The notes under the pieces: model-generated
Databases searched by the model: none
What the model saw: the letters and a program-made list of their open reading frames with translations, nothing else
What the model was told of the DNA's origin: nothing
Program-made: the position numbers and the translations under genes
Part shown: positions 22,101-52,036 of the stretch, piece after piece
Layout: every line of letters starts with the position of its first letter
Numbering within the stretch: position 1 is the first letter of the stretch
Origin: Wuchereria bancrofti
Taxonomy: Eukaryota > Nematoda > Chromadorea > Rhabditida > Onchocercidae
Assembly: GCA_005281725.1 (NCBI GenBank)
Contig: SSBO01000008.1
Coordinates: 5,194,011 to 5,258,010 of the forward strand
DNA: 64,000 nt
Direction: 5' to 3'

Positions 22101-23615
22101 TGAAATGAATTCAGAATAGATCAAATGTATGATTTCTTGCAGATGAGGTTTACCGATACTGTCCCAAAGAATTTGTTCATGGCTTAGTGGCTACGTGTTC
22201 TCATCCAACGGCATTTGCTCGATGTCTTGCACGGCATATTTTTACACGTGAAGAGATCAGCATGTTATTTTCGGAAAATATGACGATTAGTCAAATAGAA
22301 CGGGTATCTTTAAGAAATGATCACAGTTTAAATTTGAGTGTACTGATAAGGAAGAAATATTCAAATCTTACTGAAAAGATTGAGTTTGAATTCAAATCAA
22401 GAGATGACTTTGAAGTGAAAGTCGAGATTAAAGTTCAAGTCTTAAATTTGGCTTGAGGTTGAACTTTATCTTTGACTTAAAAAGAATTACTCTTTAGATT
22501 CGGTGGATAGAAATAATGATATCTACATGCTATCCGCGCAAACAATTGTCATCATTGTATAAAAGTTGCCTGCAAGCATTGTGTGGATTGGCCGATTACG
22601 AAAATTTATTGCTGGAGTTAGAAAAAGAGAACCACAGTCTTGATAATTCAGGGCGAAGTGGTGCTCCTGTAAAACGAATGCGTTTGGATGATGGTATTGA
22701 TTCTTTTTAGTTAAATTTAATTTCTTTATCTTTTGATTAATTTTACGAATTTATTTTATTTCATTTTTTTCTGACTAATTCCTAGGGACTTTAGATATAA
22801 TGATAAGTTAGGTTTCATTTGATGTGGATATCTTAATTCAGTTACTCCTGAACTTAATTTCAGCTTGTTCATCAACACATGAAAAGTATACTGAAGAAAA
22901 TGAATTAGAAGGGGATTATTTGTTACCTCAAACTCTTTCTCGTATACGACGACAACAGCAAAATGCTGAAGGATTTGCCGTTAAAGTTGCTCTCTTATTG
23001 TATAGTGGTACTGATGATATTCAGAAACCATGTAAAGAAAAACGAAATCAAGCTAAGGTAGATTAAATTTTTAAAATCTTTCCTTGAACGGTTAGTTTCT
23101 TGATAAATTTTGATGCTTTTTATTGCTAAAAAATGTTTTTATTTATGATTTAGGGGACACATCATGATTAATCACGGTTTAAATTTTACTTTGGATATCT
23201 TAGGTATCTTGATCTTCTACCAGGACGTTAGCTTTTAAAAATATCCTAATTTGGAGCATGGATTTTGATGTGTTGAGGCAAAAACGCTGTAGATAAATAT
23301 TCATTTAAAATTTCTATATACACATGTTGCTTAGGACTTTCCAACATAACTTCTTTTAAAATTATCAGAGCTTTGTTTGCTCTACTGCACTACAAAAATT
23401 TTTCACTGATGTTTTGTTACAGTTATTTTTCCACAATATTCATTTTTTAGTTGATGTGGCTGAAGGAAAAGGTGCAGGAACTTTATCCAGTGGATACAGT
23501 GAGAAATGTAAATTACCAGTGGAGTCGATGTCTCGATGCATTGGATACACATGCATATAAACTGAAGAATATGTCTTTTGATGAATATGATTCTAATGAC
23601 GAATATGGATGTTAG
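19137..23615 (+). CDS. Putative nuclear protein with MADF-like and two BEN-like domains
   Basis: Probably a DNA-binding transcription or chromatin factor. Exons: 19137-19323, 19621-19774, 20042-20264, 20481-20555, 20783-21356, 21903-21983, 22143-22303, 22498-22693, 22864-23057 and 23451-23615; phases agree and give 669 residues. Residues 8-115 look like a MADF domain: LIKEVKRRPIIW, then a helix, then NDIKNEWKCISNECVRVL and IWRFGYVLKFML, with the three spaced Trp typical of MADF. The middle (about 115-430) is not recognised and includes acidic and Ser/Thr-rich linkers. About 443-515 is BEN-like (FARCLARHIFTREEI ... RWIEIMISTCYPRKQLSSLYKSCL), followed by a basic VKRMRLDD that could be a nuclear localisation signal. 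About 594-655 is a second BEN-like unit (FAVKVALLLYSGTDDI ... LMWLKEKVQELYPVDT ... YQWSRCLDALDTHAYKL). Exon 6 is least certain: a competing acceptor before 21762 keeps the frame but adds an in-frame TGA. Domain calls are by eye. Confidence 0.75.
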
Positions 23616-25189
23616 AATTAAACGTTCTTCTTTTCTCTTTTTTTTTATTTTTATTTGATAAATTAGTTCTGGAGAAATCTATAGAATGTCCATTTTTTTT
23701 TCAACTATGATATGTTTTAAAATATGTCATATAGATGAAACACTTTGGTTTATATTTTTGTATATTTTTTAACTTTTATTCCATTATGTCAAAATTTTTC
23801 TGCTTTATTTCACTTACAGAGCTTTAAAATAACATGAATAACGTTTGTGTGATCGGTTTCAAATAAGGTGGAATGAAGAAATTTAGCCCTAGGAGTCCAA
23901 TACTCTTACCTTCAATTTTTATTATTGCTTTCTGTTTCTGCTATTGGATTTTTAATTACTTGAAAGTAGTTACTTTTATACTTTTCAATTAATTACTTGC
24001 ATTTGAAAATTTGATTCCTTATATCTGAAAATTTTGAATGTAAAAACTTACATGTAGGTTTCCTATACTTAATCTCTGCTGCTCACTTTTTTAAATGTTT
24101 TCAGTGTATTGTTTATAGATTTCTGATTTATGTGACGGAGTTTAACACAGTTTTTCATCAAGTCTATTGCAAAATCGAATTTAAAAAAATCATTGTCAGT
24201 CTTCATGCAGCAAAAGTCCTATTGTTTCTTTTCGATAGTGTAATCAGCAGTACCTCAGTTTACATCAATGCAATTTCCAAAACTTCCTCTCTTGGAACGG
24301 TAGAATTTATGATGGTTTTTGAATTATTGAAATGGATAAAATTTATGTTTCAAGAAACCACGAAAGTTTCGCAGTCTAAAATAAGGTAACTTAGTCGAAA
24401 ATATCACAATGATTGTCTCATATAAATCAAAGGCGGAAAAATGAAATCTAGCTTATCAGGTTTATTAGAAAATTTTGCGTATTGAAAATTATTGCTTTAC
24501 CAAATTTTTATGCACAATGTTCATCACGAAAAGTGTGCTCATTTTGCTGAAAAGATTCATTTTTGATTATGGTTATAAAAATTATTCATATAAATGGAAA
24601 TAGAAAAACCGTACATCAATTTTTTGTTTATGTTTATTTTAGTTGAGGAAAATATGTGTAAATTATTTAAATTTCAAGAACTGGTATAGCAACTTCCAAA
24701 ACAAAAATTGTGATGCAGTAACTTTATAACTAAATTTGGTATGTTTATTTATCAATTAAATGTATTCATCGTTATTGCTTAATAACTAGCAATTAATTAG
24801 CTTTCCTTTTCTTCCTTACCAAATTGAAAACTTTTATCTGCCCCAAATTACATTGGATTTTGCATTTTCGCTAGCAAAAATTTTTTCCTATTCTTTTGGA
24901 CATAATTTTTGCGAAAATGAGAGCAAATTATAGCATTTTCGTGCCATAAAATATTCATCACAATTCACTTAACAATGTTAAGGACTAAACATACACTTTT
25001 CTAATTATATTCTTAAAAAGGTTTCCATGGTGAGTGTTTTTTTTTCTTGTTTTTTGCTAAGCTTTTATTTGCTTTCCTTTTTTCAAACAAAACTATTAAA
25101 TTTTTTACTGTTAGCAATGTATATTGTGATATGAAGTCCAAATTATAATGTGATATTTTATGCAGATATTCCTCTACTCTAATTCATCA

Positions 25190-25560
25190 ATGATTGTGTA
25201 ATAAAGTCTATAGATTATGGTGTAATACGGTGTAACTCAAATTATGGTATGATGTATTTCATCGATTATGTAGTATAGTATGAATCATGGATTATGGTAT
25301 AGTACGGTATGACTTAAAATGCAAACTAGGTATAATATAGTGTTTTAGCGATTATGGTATAGTATGAATCATGGTGTGATTCATAAGATTATGGTATAAT
25401 ATAGGTGATTCCGACTACGGCATACTATAGTGTAACTCATGGATTATGGTATGATACTATATATCTGATAGATTGTTATAATATAGACTTATAGTAATAA
25501 GTTAATATTTATAGTATAATGCAATAGTATAACTATCAGTAATGCTGTGTTGTAAACTTT
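25190..25560. repeat. Degenerate array of GATTATGGTATAGTA units
   Basis: The core GATTATGGTATAGTA or GATTATGGTGTAATA recurs about eight to ten times with variable spacers (AATCATG, GACTTAAA, TAACTCAT). A related array lies at 32700-32890. The units are too diverged for exact copy counting by eye. Confidence 0.6.
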
Positions 25561-28500
25561 TCAAACTGTCAAGTAGTATTTATTATAATAATTATTATTA
25601 TAGTGTTAATTTATAAAGAATTATAAAAACTATAGCGTCATGTGATAACTTTAATATTATGGGTTTACAGTAAAAATTTTCAGCTATAATCATTACAAAT
25701 ATTATTTAGTGCAAGAAATTTAGTAAAATCTAGATTTATCAACTGATTTTGTTTCAATGAAATTTGTAACCTTATAGAATATGTGAATGTTACTTTATAC
25801 ATTTGTACATTAACACTATATTAATTGATCCATTTTCATTTTTTGAGCAAATTGTTTTAACGATTTTTGGGATTTTTTTTCGAGAAACTGCAAATGTTGG
25901 AATACGTAATATGTATTATTGCGTATTCCATTGTCGGCATTAATTTTGACAAGTAATTGAAAATTTCAAATCGATATGAAAAATTTCAATAATTATGATT
26001 TAATCAAGGCATATATCTATATCTAATTGAATTAGCACTGAATAAATGATTGGAAAAAAACGTGTTATAATGTTATACTGGATTTTCCAAATATTTCAAA
26101 TATTATTTCACGATAGGAATGAATTTTACCTAAATTAGTGCAAAATTATCAATCAAAAAATAATTTCAATCCATAAGAAAGATTATATCAAAAATTGTCA
26201 TACTGAACTTGTTGTTCCAGATCATGACAGAATTACTGATCAGGAAATAATCAACAATTTGCATCAATCAGTTGACCAAAAAGTAAATGCAAATTTATCA
26301 CTTCTCATTTAAATCCAATATGTTAATATGAAATTAAAAAAAAGAAGACAGAAAAGAAAGAAGACATGCTTAAAACAGCTAATTAATTAATTTCTCTTCT
26401 TGCAATGTCTAAAAGCACTTGTAAGTAAAAAAAAGAAAAAAAGAAAAATGAAACAAAATATTGATAGGGGATAAAAACTATGTGAAAAATTAATCCTACA
26501 CCATTTTCATAACAACTTTAATTTATTATTAAATCCCTCATCAATAGGACAGCTGTTTAAAAAAGAAAACAAAAAATGAAGTAGAAAAATAAAAAAAAAA
26601 AAAAAAAACGCGAATTGATGGAATGATGAATGATGATAGCATTCAAAAAATCCAATATAATAATGTTTGGTTATTTCGTAAAATATCCTTTACAGATCGA
26701 CAAATTCACTCATATTTTACAATAAATTTAAGATATAGAAAATTTAATTTTCATATTAATTTATATTAGTTTTAGCGTATTTTTTTCTGTTGACTTTTTA
26801 TTTTAACAGCTAATATTGAAGTATTTTTGAATGGAAAATAATAATTTAATTAAAATAGAAGAAAAAGGAAGAAATTATTTTAGAAATAGCTAAAGTTTGA
26901 AAGAGAAAATATTTTTATACTTGTAGTAAATGTCTTCTTTTTTTTGTTCAATGAATTTATATTTTTTTAAAGGTGAAGAAATTTTTCACGTTTTTTTGTT
27001 TTTCCCATTTTCGTCCATATCATTTTTTAATAATTTGATGATTAGTTGGTTATTAAAGTAATTTAATTTGCACTAAGAATCACGTTAGATTAATTGAGTT
27101 AATTCTATATTAATTTTTTTTATTTTTATAACTAACTATTGGGATGTTAATTTGGGGTTGTTAAATTGGAGATGCTACTTAGATGATTAATGAATTAATA
27201 TACTTATTTGATCATATAATTAAATTGATTTTTTTTCTCAAAATTTAATCATTAATTTGTTATTATCACACCTTATTTATGCAATTCTTAATTGACTTTA
27301 ATTGTCTATGCTTCTAACTATCATTTTAATAACCATTTTTTATCATTTGATTTATAAAATTTAACAATACAAAATTATGAAATAATGCAATCATGCAATG
27401 ATTAAATTATAAAACAACTATGTAATATTTAGATTATAAAATATAATAACTTAAAACTGGAATATTTTATTACTGACTATCAAAAATTTTTAAATTCAGT
27501 TAATAATTTGGAATTTATATTTGAATGTAAAAAAAATCAGGTTGAGCAGAATTTTTTTTAATTTTCCTAATTGATTTCAATCATATTCGAATATTTCTGA
27601 TTGTTTGCCTTTTGAAATTATTTTCGTCAAACTTTTTTCTTTTTCTGCAATTTTTTTTTTTTGAGTTTAGTTAATGAAACGTATAACAGCAGTTGACGAG
27701 CAATTTTTTAAAAAAAGAAATGAAATTTGATTTTTAGACAAGAAAAAAACAGAACCTAGCAGCTTTCTTTTCAAGAATTTTCTTTTTTAAAATCTCTTCT
27801 TGCACCGACAGATTTACACTTAGTGTTGTTTTTCTCCGTTAATCAAAAACAATTTGTTTGTAATTTAATTTATAAATGAAAGATAGAGTTAGAAATAAAA
27901 TTTAATTCCAGAAATTATTTCTGAACTCGTTTTGTTAATTCCTTTTCTGCTTTTCTTCAATTTCACTTTATTCATTTTGAATTTATTACAAGCTATTTAT
28001 TTGATTTAATTTTAGTTCAAGTTGTTTTTTGCCTTTTTTCCTCGTATTTATGGCGAGAAATATTCGTTCGATTTTTCAATATTAAATTTTCTTTTAATCT
28101 TTTTTCAGTCTTTCTTCTTATTATTATTGGGCCCTATTAATTATAAATTACAACGGAAGAATGTAACTAATATGAAACATTTCATCATTTTATTAAAAAT
28201 TTATCCCAATTTGATTAAAAATTGATGCATTTTGCAAATTGTTTAGCATTTGAAAATTTTTTTCAATTATGGAAGAAAAATATTAATGTTTTCTCAATAA
28301 ATTACTCGAATCAATTCATTCTTCCCACCGATCAAAACTTTTTTTTCCAGAAAATTTATTTTCAAACTGATTTTCCATTAGTATACATGATAACACTGCA
28401 AGTATCTTTCAGTGATAATATATATAAAATCAATATATCAATTAAAATATTCGAATGAGATTTGTTTGATTTTACAAATTGACCATTTATAATACTTTTA

Positions 28501-30820
28501 TTTTCTAAATGTCAATAGAATTATTCAAAAATTCAAAATTTCAAATACCATTTCATTTATTTTACAACACTTCAAAGCCTTTTTGAACTCTTCGGATTTA
28601 TTTCCTTTCATATTTTCATTATCACCTATTATTTATTCATCACTTAATTTTACCAATAACTTTACTTAAAGCATTATTTCTAAATTCATTCCACTTAATT
28701 ACAACTGAAAGTCTTATTATTGGGACAACTATTGATGATAAAATAAAATATTTTGTAGTCGGTAAAAATAAAAGTTAAAATTTGCAATTAGAGAATTCGT
28801 TCCAAAGATATAATAAAATGAAGAAAATGTAGCAATTTTAGAAACTTCTATAACAAGCTCAAATTTTTCATGCAAAATTTTATTGGATGGGAATTTGTTC
28901 ACAAAATTCAATTCAATTCAAAAAGTTCACAGCAAGAAAAAAAAGAAAAAACGTCAAGTATGTTTCATCAAAAATTATTTCCAAAAATTTTTCCATCGAA
29001 TCGCTCCGTGATGACAATTTTGACAATATGTTTGACGTAAAATAAGTGGAAATTTTTTAACAAATATTTGGAATTTCAAACTTGCCAAAGCAAACTTCAT
29101 ATCCAATTTCATTAAAAATATTAATTTCAGTTTCTACACTTTACTCATTCATTTCCTAATTTATCCAATTTCATCAATGATTAATGATTAATAATTAATA
29201 ATAATAACAATAATAATAATAACTTTTTTTATTTACTTAGAATTTTGGATGTATTTATTTTGATTTTTCACCATGTCATCATCTTAAATAATATTTCGAT
29301 GTGAAATTTAAATTAATAAAAATTTCATTTTCTCTTCCGTTTCCTTTACATTCATCTTCTCCTTTCGTCATTTTTCCGCTTTATTAGGTTTCAAATGATA
29401 TATATGGTGGTGATAGAATAAAGAAAGAAATGAAAGATGCGCTCTTTACAATTAATTTTCAATTCATCATTGCTTGCTTGTACTTTGTTATATGAATAAA
29501 TAAGTAAGCAAATAAGAAGATGTAAAATAGGTAAATAAGAAGCTTTTTTTTTTGCATATAAATTATTTACATCATTACGATTTATTCATCTAATAAGTAT
29601 AACTCTTAATGGTTTGAAAATAGTTAAGGATGCATCCTATGCATTTTCAATTTATTTATCGTTTTATATAAGAGACACTAAGAAAAAAGTAATGTAATAT
29701 ATAGTATAATATTATGAAAACAATTATTTTAGTTCATTTAAATCATAGATATAACTGTTGGATTATATAAGAAATTTAACATTTGTTATTGCAAATTTTA
29801 TAATTTTTACAATTTTCAAATTTTTTATAATGGTAAATTTCAAAAGTTCTTCTGTGATAGAAAATTTTTGATTCTTATATTTAAAAGATTTGAATTTGCG
29901 TAACTAATTTAGCAATTAACAGTTAAAAATTCTGTTGATAATAAGGATAAGTTTAATGTTATTTAACTTATTCTTGCTATTTGATGTTATTTATTTCCTG
30001 AACTTATAGCTTTGTAAAGGGAATATTATTTTTTGCATGAAAATTGCTCCATCTCATTTATAATTGAATGATTTGAACAGTAAACATTTTGGAAGGTTAA
30101 TTTGAGGTCAATCAAAATCTCATCATTTAACCATTATAGCATACAATCGTTGTTCATCTAGTAACAATAAAAGAAAAGAAAAAACATTGCATCGCTAAAA
30201 AATTCATTTTCTATATATTCGTACAAATTCCAACATTTCAAGTTTTTAGATGTAAATTAAAGGCTTATTATTCTCAATAACGATTAAAGAGTATTTCAAT
30301 AAAACGTAACTGTTAATTTTCAAATTTTAATAATTTGTTTATTAATTATTTATATTATGCTATCCATTTCTTTTCATTATTTTGTTCATTCAATTATCTA
30401 AAATGTCACTCGTAAAATTCTAAAATTTCTTATTAAACTAAATTAATAAATTAATAATAAAAAATTCTTATTAAACTAAATTAATCATTATGCATATGTG
30501 CTATATAGCCTTAGAATTCATTATCGCTTATTATTAAATGTTATATTGACACTTGATAACAATTATGAGGCATTTTAGTAAAATATAACTATTAGATCAA
30601 AATTTATTATTGTTTACAATATGTGGTTAATTAATCATTATTTATTAGCAACTAATATTTAACTCTTTTTTCACTTTCAAGTATTTAATTCTTTCAATAA
30701 ACAAGGATTCCAAAGAAAAAAAGAAAAGATTTTCACTGTTTGTAATTTATACAAAATATTTATTGAAACACTCAACGATAATGTATAAAAACATGTGATT
30801 TATCAATATAACAAGCGATA

Positions 30821-30827
30821 TTTTTAG
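30821..30827 (+). promoter_or_regulatory. Candidate trans-splice acceptor upstream of PFKFB
   Basis: TTTTTAG ends at 30827, 53 bases before the ATG at 30881, with no in-frame ATG between. It may be where a spliced leader joins the transcript. An upstream cis-spliced leader exon is equally possible. Confidence 0.4.
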
Positions 30828-30880
30828 GAAAACTAAATTTAAACGAAAAATAAGAAAGAATAAAAATTCTGAGAATTAAA

Positions 30881-47209
<16,329 letters not shown>

Positions 47210-47241
47210 GTTTTATTTTACTGATTCTTTACATTTTATTA

Positions 47242-47247
47242 AATAAA
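47242..47247 (+). promoter_or_regulatory. Candidate polyadenylation signal of PFKFB
   Basis: AATAAA 33 bases after the PFKFB stop codon. The stop TAA overlaps a potential donor (GTAAG at 47206), so a spliced 3' UTR is a second possibility. Confidence 0.45.
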
Positions 47248-50200
47248 ATTCAAAAATATTCAGAATAAGCATGACATAAAGAAAAAATTGAAATCTTTAA
47301 AAAATTAAAAAAACAAAATACCAATTGTGCTTCACTAAAATATACTAATTCCTTTATTAAATGAGTAACTTTTTAAAAAAAGAAAGAAAAAAAGAAACCA
47401 GTCAATGTTAAAAAGTGATAAGTCAATTAGTTTAACTAAATTAGGAAATTAGGCAGTTTTTTGCTGTTTTTTTCTTTGCTAAATTAGGAAATTAAGCAAG
47501 ACAGTTTTTGAAACTGTTATGAAATTAGGCAGTTGTTATTTTTTTTTATTTCTGATAATTACTATATTGTATTCTAATATGTTTAATTTTTTTTTGCTCT
47601 TTACTAATTTTTTTGCTTTTTTCTTGTATATGTATTTATTCACTGCCATATTGGAAATAGATTTCCGTAAATGTTTTATTACTCATTTATTTGATATATT
47701 TCTGTAAATGTCCCGAATTAGTAAACAAATAGATGAGTAAATAAATATTAAATAAACAATTAGCAAATAAATGAGTGAGTAAATAAGTATGTAAATAAAA
47801 GCGATATGATAGCTGCAGCCTTATTTATTCTTTGATAATTCAACATAACCTCAAATTGTCATCTAATAAAAATTTAAAAAAGGCAAAAGCAAAAGAAATA
47901 GGAGAAGAAATAATTAGGAAATGTTATATATAGAAACTCGAAATGAATAAATGTTTCAAAAATTAAAAAAGAGATACACCTTTTGCTTTTTTTCTTCAAC
48001 AATTTTAAGCGAATGGTATGTTTCCCATTTTATTCAAATAAAAACAGCGCAATTTTGGTGTCATATCTGTTGTGACATTTTAATCTAAAGAAAAAATTTT
48101 AATCTCTGTCATACATTAATGTGGTATGAATATTTACGTTATTTTGCATGTGCATTTTCATCGAATATCACCAACGTGTTCTGCGCCTAAAATTAAGCCT
48201 TTGTATTTTGCCAATGTCTTTCTTACATTTGAAGTTAAGTTTTTGTTCGGCTTAAGCTTTTATGCTATCGCATTAGCATGAATTGATAGTTAGATGCTAT
48301 AGCCATACTTTTTTGTTTCATTCAAATTATTTCGTTTAAATTAATTCGTAGTCATTGTCTATTTTTCCCTATCACTACAAATTAATCACATTGTTGAGAG
48401 ATGTAATTGTTTGATTTTCTTAACAATATTGGGTAGTTGATATTACTCATTATTTACTTATTAAGGAAATGTCATAATAAAATCCACTAATCAACTAGCA
48501 AGATAAAATGGTTAGAATTCAGGTTAGTAAGATAGAAATCATTTGAAATGGTTAAAAAGTGTTTTGAAAAAAATTTTTTGCATTTTGGTAGTTTCGTTCT
48601 TCGTATAACATTAGAAATTCAATTCTTATTAAATTTTTTAAATTATTGAAGCATTAATTCTCCAGTCAAAATAATTCCTGATGAGTCGAAATTTTTGGAA
48701 AATACATTGTTTCATTTCCAATTTCTCTTTTTTTTCGTTTATTAAACTTTCATACTCTTTATAATTTGAAATTATTTTCCTTTTAATAATATGGTAATCA
48801 TTATATTACGACAATACTAATTATTATTGCATAACGATATTTCATTGATATTAAAAAATTAGATAATGTAAAAGAAGAGTAGATGATTGTTAGGTGAATA
48901 ATTTTTAAATTTTTCTTAGTGATATTTGACGTAAAATATGACAGCTTAAAGTTAATAATTGTTTCATTTCCAATTTTTCTTTTTTCTTTGTTTATCAAAC
49001 TTTCAAAATTTTAACGATGTATCACATCATACTTATCGTCATCATAAATTCTTTTTCTAATACATTTTTCAAAATAAAAAGTTTGGTGATTCTTGTTTGA
49101 AATTCAATTATTTATCATATCTTTGTTGTCAATTAATAATTATTTTCAATTCTTTCATCTACAATTTTACTTGATATTCTACTATCGGCATTCCATTATT
49201 TGATTTCCTTTTTGTTCTGTAGTTTTTCTTTGCTTTCTACAAAATGTTACAGTAATAATTTTACGGTAATGATGATTTTACAGTAATGGGAATGACAAAG
49301 GAAAAAGAAAAAGAAAAAACATGGAGTGGAAAAAAATTGCAACCAGTGAAGGAAGATGTTAAAAAAACTAATAATAATTTGATAAATTAATAATAATTTA
49401 AATTAATTAATTGTAGAGCAAATATGCATGGCATAATGATATTTGCAATTACGTTTTTTTATTTTTATCATTTTCTTTAGCTTAAACTTCCTTTATGCCT
49501 ATAAATGCTTTAATGAAATTAAAATACTTTCGTAATTAATTAATTTATTAACTTATTTTTTTACTTATCTTTTTTCTTTCTTTTCAGATAATTCCTGACA
49601 AAATAAAATATAAAAAAACGATTAAATGGTATAATCTATTAAACGATTAAATGGTATAGTGTATATATATATACATATATGTATTCCTGTATTCAATTAT
49701 CGAGTATTGCTTCTTTTCGATAATCAATTATCACAATATACATATACGATGAAAATTACAAAATACGAAGTATTTGTTTCACATCTGCTAACTGAAAAGA
49801 ACGAATCGATGGAAAGAAGAAAGGAAAAATGAATTTTAAATGTAAATTTATTTCTTATTCATATATATGCTTAAATTTAAAAGCTATTTTCTTCCAATAC
49901 TTTTTTCGAAATTTTTCTGATCAGTACTTTATTTCTCCCTTTTCTCTCTTTCTGTCTTTTTCTCTCCTTTTTCCAATTATTAACAGGTTTTTACCAATTA
50001 TATATATATATATATCAAACTTGTACATTATTACCATTAGTGCTATCAAAGAAAGATGGAAAATAAATGCAAAAATTTTGCAGTTTTTTTCAATATTGTA
50101 AATTGTCAAATCACTCTTATTAGTTCGAAATTTAAGTGCTTCAACTGTTTTTTGTATGAAATAATTTCATTCTTCTGAATTAATTTTTCTTTTATATATA

Positions 50201-52036
50201 AAGGGAAAAAAATTTCAAAAATTCAAATTTCAAATGTTCAATTTAGATTTTTATGCTATGACTGGACAATTATTGGCTAAACTTAGACTAATTAATACTA
50301 GGTAAATAGGTTGCCTAGCAATATTATATCGTGTTTGTTTTTTCCACGGAAAAATCACTTGTGTACAAAAAAAAAAATGAAATCTCAATAAATTTCGAAT
50401 TTTTTGTTGAATTTTCGTTTTTTTTTTCTTGAAATTCAATAATAATAATATTTTTGAAAAATATGCCGTATTTTTATTTTTTCCCCATTTTTGTTAAATG
50501 TTTTTCAAAATTTTAAAACCATTTTTGAAAATGTTAAATTGGAGTTGATATAATTGGAAAGTATTATTAAAATATGTCAAACATCATTTTTCAAGGAATT
50601 AAATAACCTTTAATTTAACATTTAATATAAGTGTGCCATTGAAATAGAACATTTTCATCTCTCTCGCTCTCTCTACTTTTTTCTTTCTCTTTTTCTTCTT
50701 CCTTTTCAATGAAATTTATCGGTAAATTGTGAAATAACAAAAATTAAATTAGTCTAAAATATTTATCTTTTTCCAATATAATTGCATTTTCCTTCCCATA
50801 TTTTTAAATTAATTTCTCCTTAACTTATTTTTTTACCTTTTTTTGGAAATATTTTTGTGAAAATGTGCATTTGTAGCTCTAATTTTTGAAATTATAAGCA
50901 AAAGTTTATTTTAATATATGTGAAAAGATGATTTGAAATGATATTTTCTAAATATTTCTCTTTCTCTCTGTCTGTCTTTCTCTCCTTCTATCTTCGTCTT
51001 AAGCCATTTCATAAAAAAAGTTTGTGGTATGAAATAAACTGGTATCATCTGATTATTGCTAATTTATCCTCTATTGCACATTTATTATTGCTAATTTATT
51101 ACTTATCTTTTTTCTTTTATGATACAAATTATTGATTTTTTTTTAATATTTTAATTTATTTCTTCTGTTTCGTCTTTAATTGCATATCTTTCATGAAGAA
51201 AAAATGACCATATTGTCATTTACCAAATCAATTACCTTTTTGAAAAATGAAAAATCTGATTAAAATTTAATTATTTTAATCTTTAATATATGACATCTAA
51301 TATCATAGAAGCAAATTGTTAGAATTAAAAAAAAAACTAACAATCTTGTTATGCTTATTTATTCCTGTAACATTTATTCTTCTCGTTTTTGCTTTTTTTT
51401 TCTTACATTTGATTAACAACGAATGGTAAACATTTCACTCAATAAAATTAAATTTATCTTATAGTTACTTAAATTAGTCTAAAATACTTGAATTAATTCT
51501 GTTATTGTGATGTAAAATTTCTGTCATTTTTTTCTTCGTTTAGACGAAAAACATTCACTTGAAGGAATAATGGCGAAATGATTTGATCGATATGATGATA
51601 TGACCATTTCTATTTCATTTTCATTTCCTTATCATTTAAAATTCTTTTCTCGTTGTAAGCGGTGCTTTCTTTTCTTTCCTTTCTTCCCTTATTTTTTTTC
51701 AAATTTCAAATTTCGTTCACTTTTTTTTAATTTTTTTGTTATATTAATTATGAGGAAAAAAATAGTTTGATTATTATGTAAATAGTATCATTTAATCTCT
51801 CCCGCCCTCTTTCCCTCCCTCTTCTTCTCTCTCTTGTCCCCTTTTTCTCATTTAATTTCATAATTGTATCTTTAAACTGAAATTTTTTTCTAAGATGTTA
51901 TCTTTGTTGTATGTTTACGAATTTATTATTAGAATTAATACTATTCTAAGTTGTTCTTTGATGTTTTGCATATTAATAACGCATATAATATACACAGAGA
52001 CGTGCGCAAACAGACACGCACACGCACTTCCTCGTA

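Larger units (their letters stand above)
23616..30827. other. Large intergenic region between the MADF/BEN gene and PFKFB
   Basis: About 7.2 kb with no supported gene. The first part contains the 3' UTR of the MADF/BEN gene and an isolated 85-codon open frame with a GTG start at 24132-24389, described under findings. A degenerate array with ATTATGGTATAGTA-like units occupies about 25190-25560. The rest (25600-30800) is AT-rich filler with homopolymers and no splice-compatible coding islands that I can see. Confidence 0.55.

Noticed and set aside
22304..22456. Reading frame continuing through intron 7 of the MADF/BEN gene
   Set aside because: The extension is a low-complexity run (GAAGTGAAAGTCGAG-like). 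Splicing at 22303 to 22498 restores a BEN-like helix in the right phase, so it is treated as intron.
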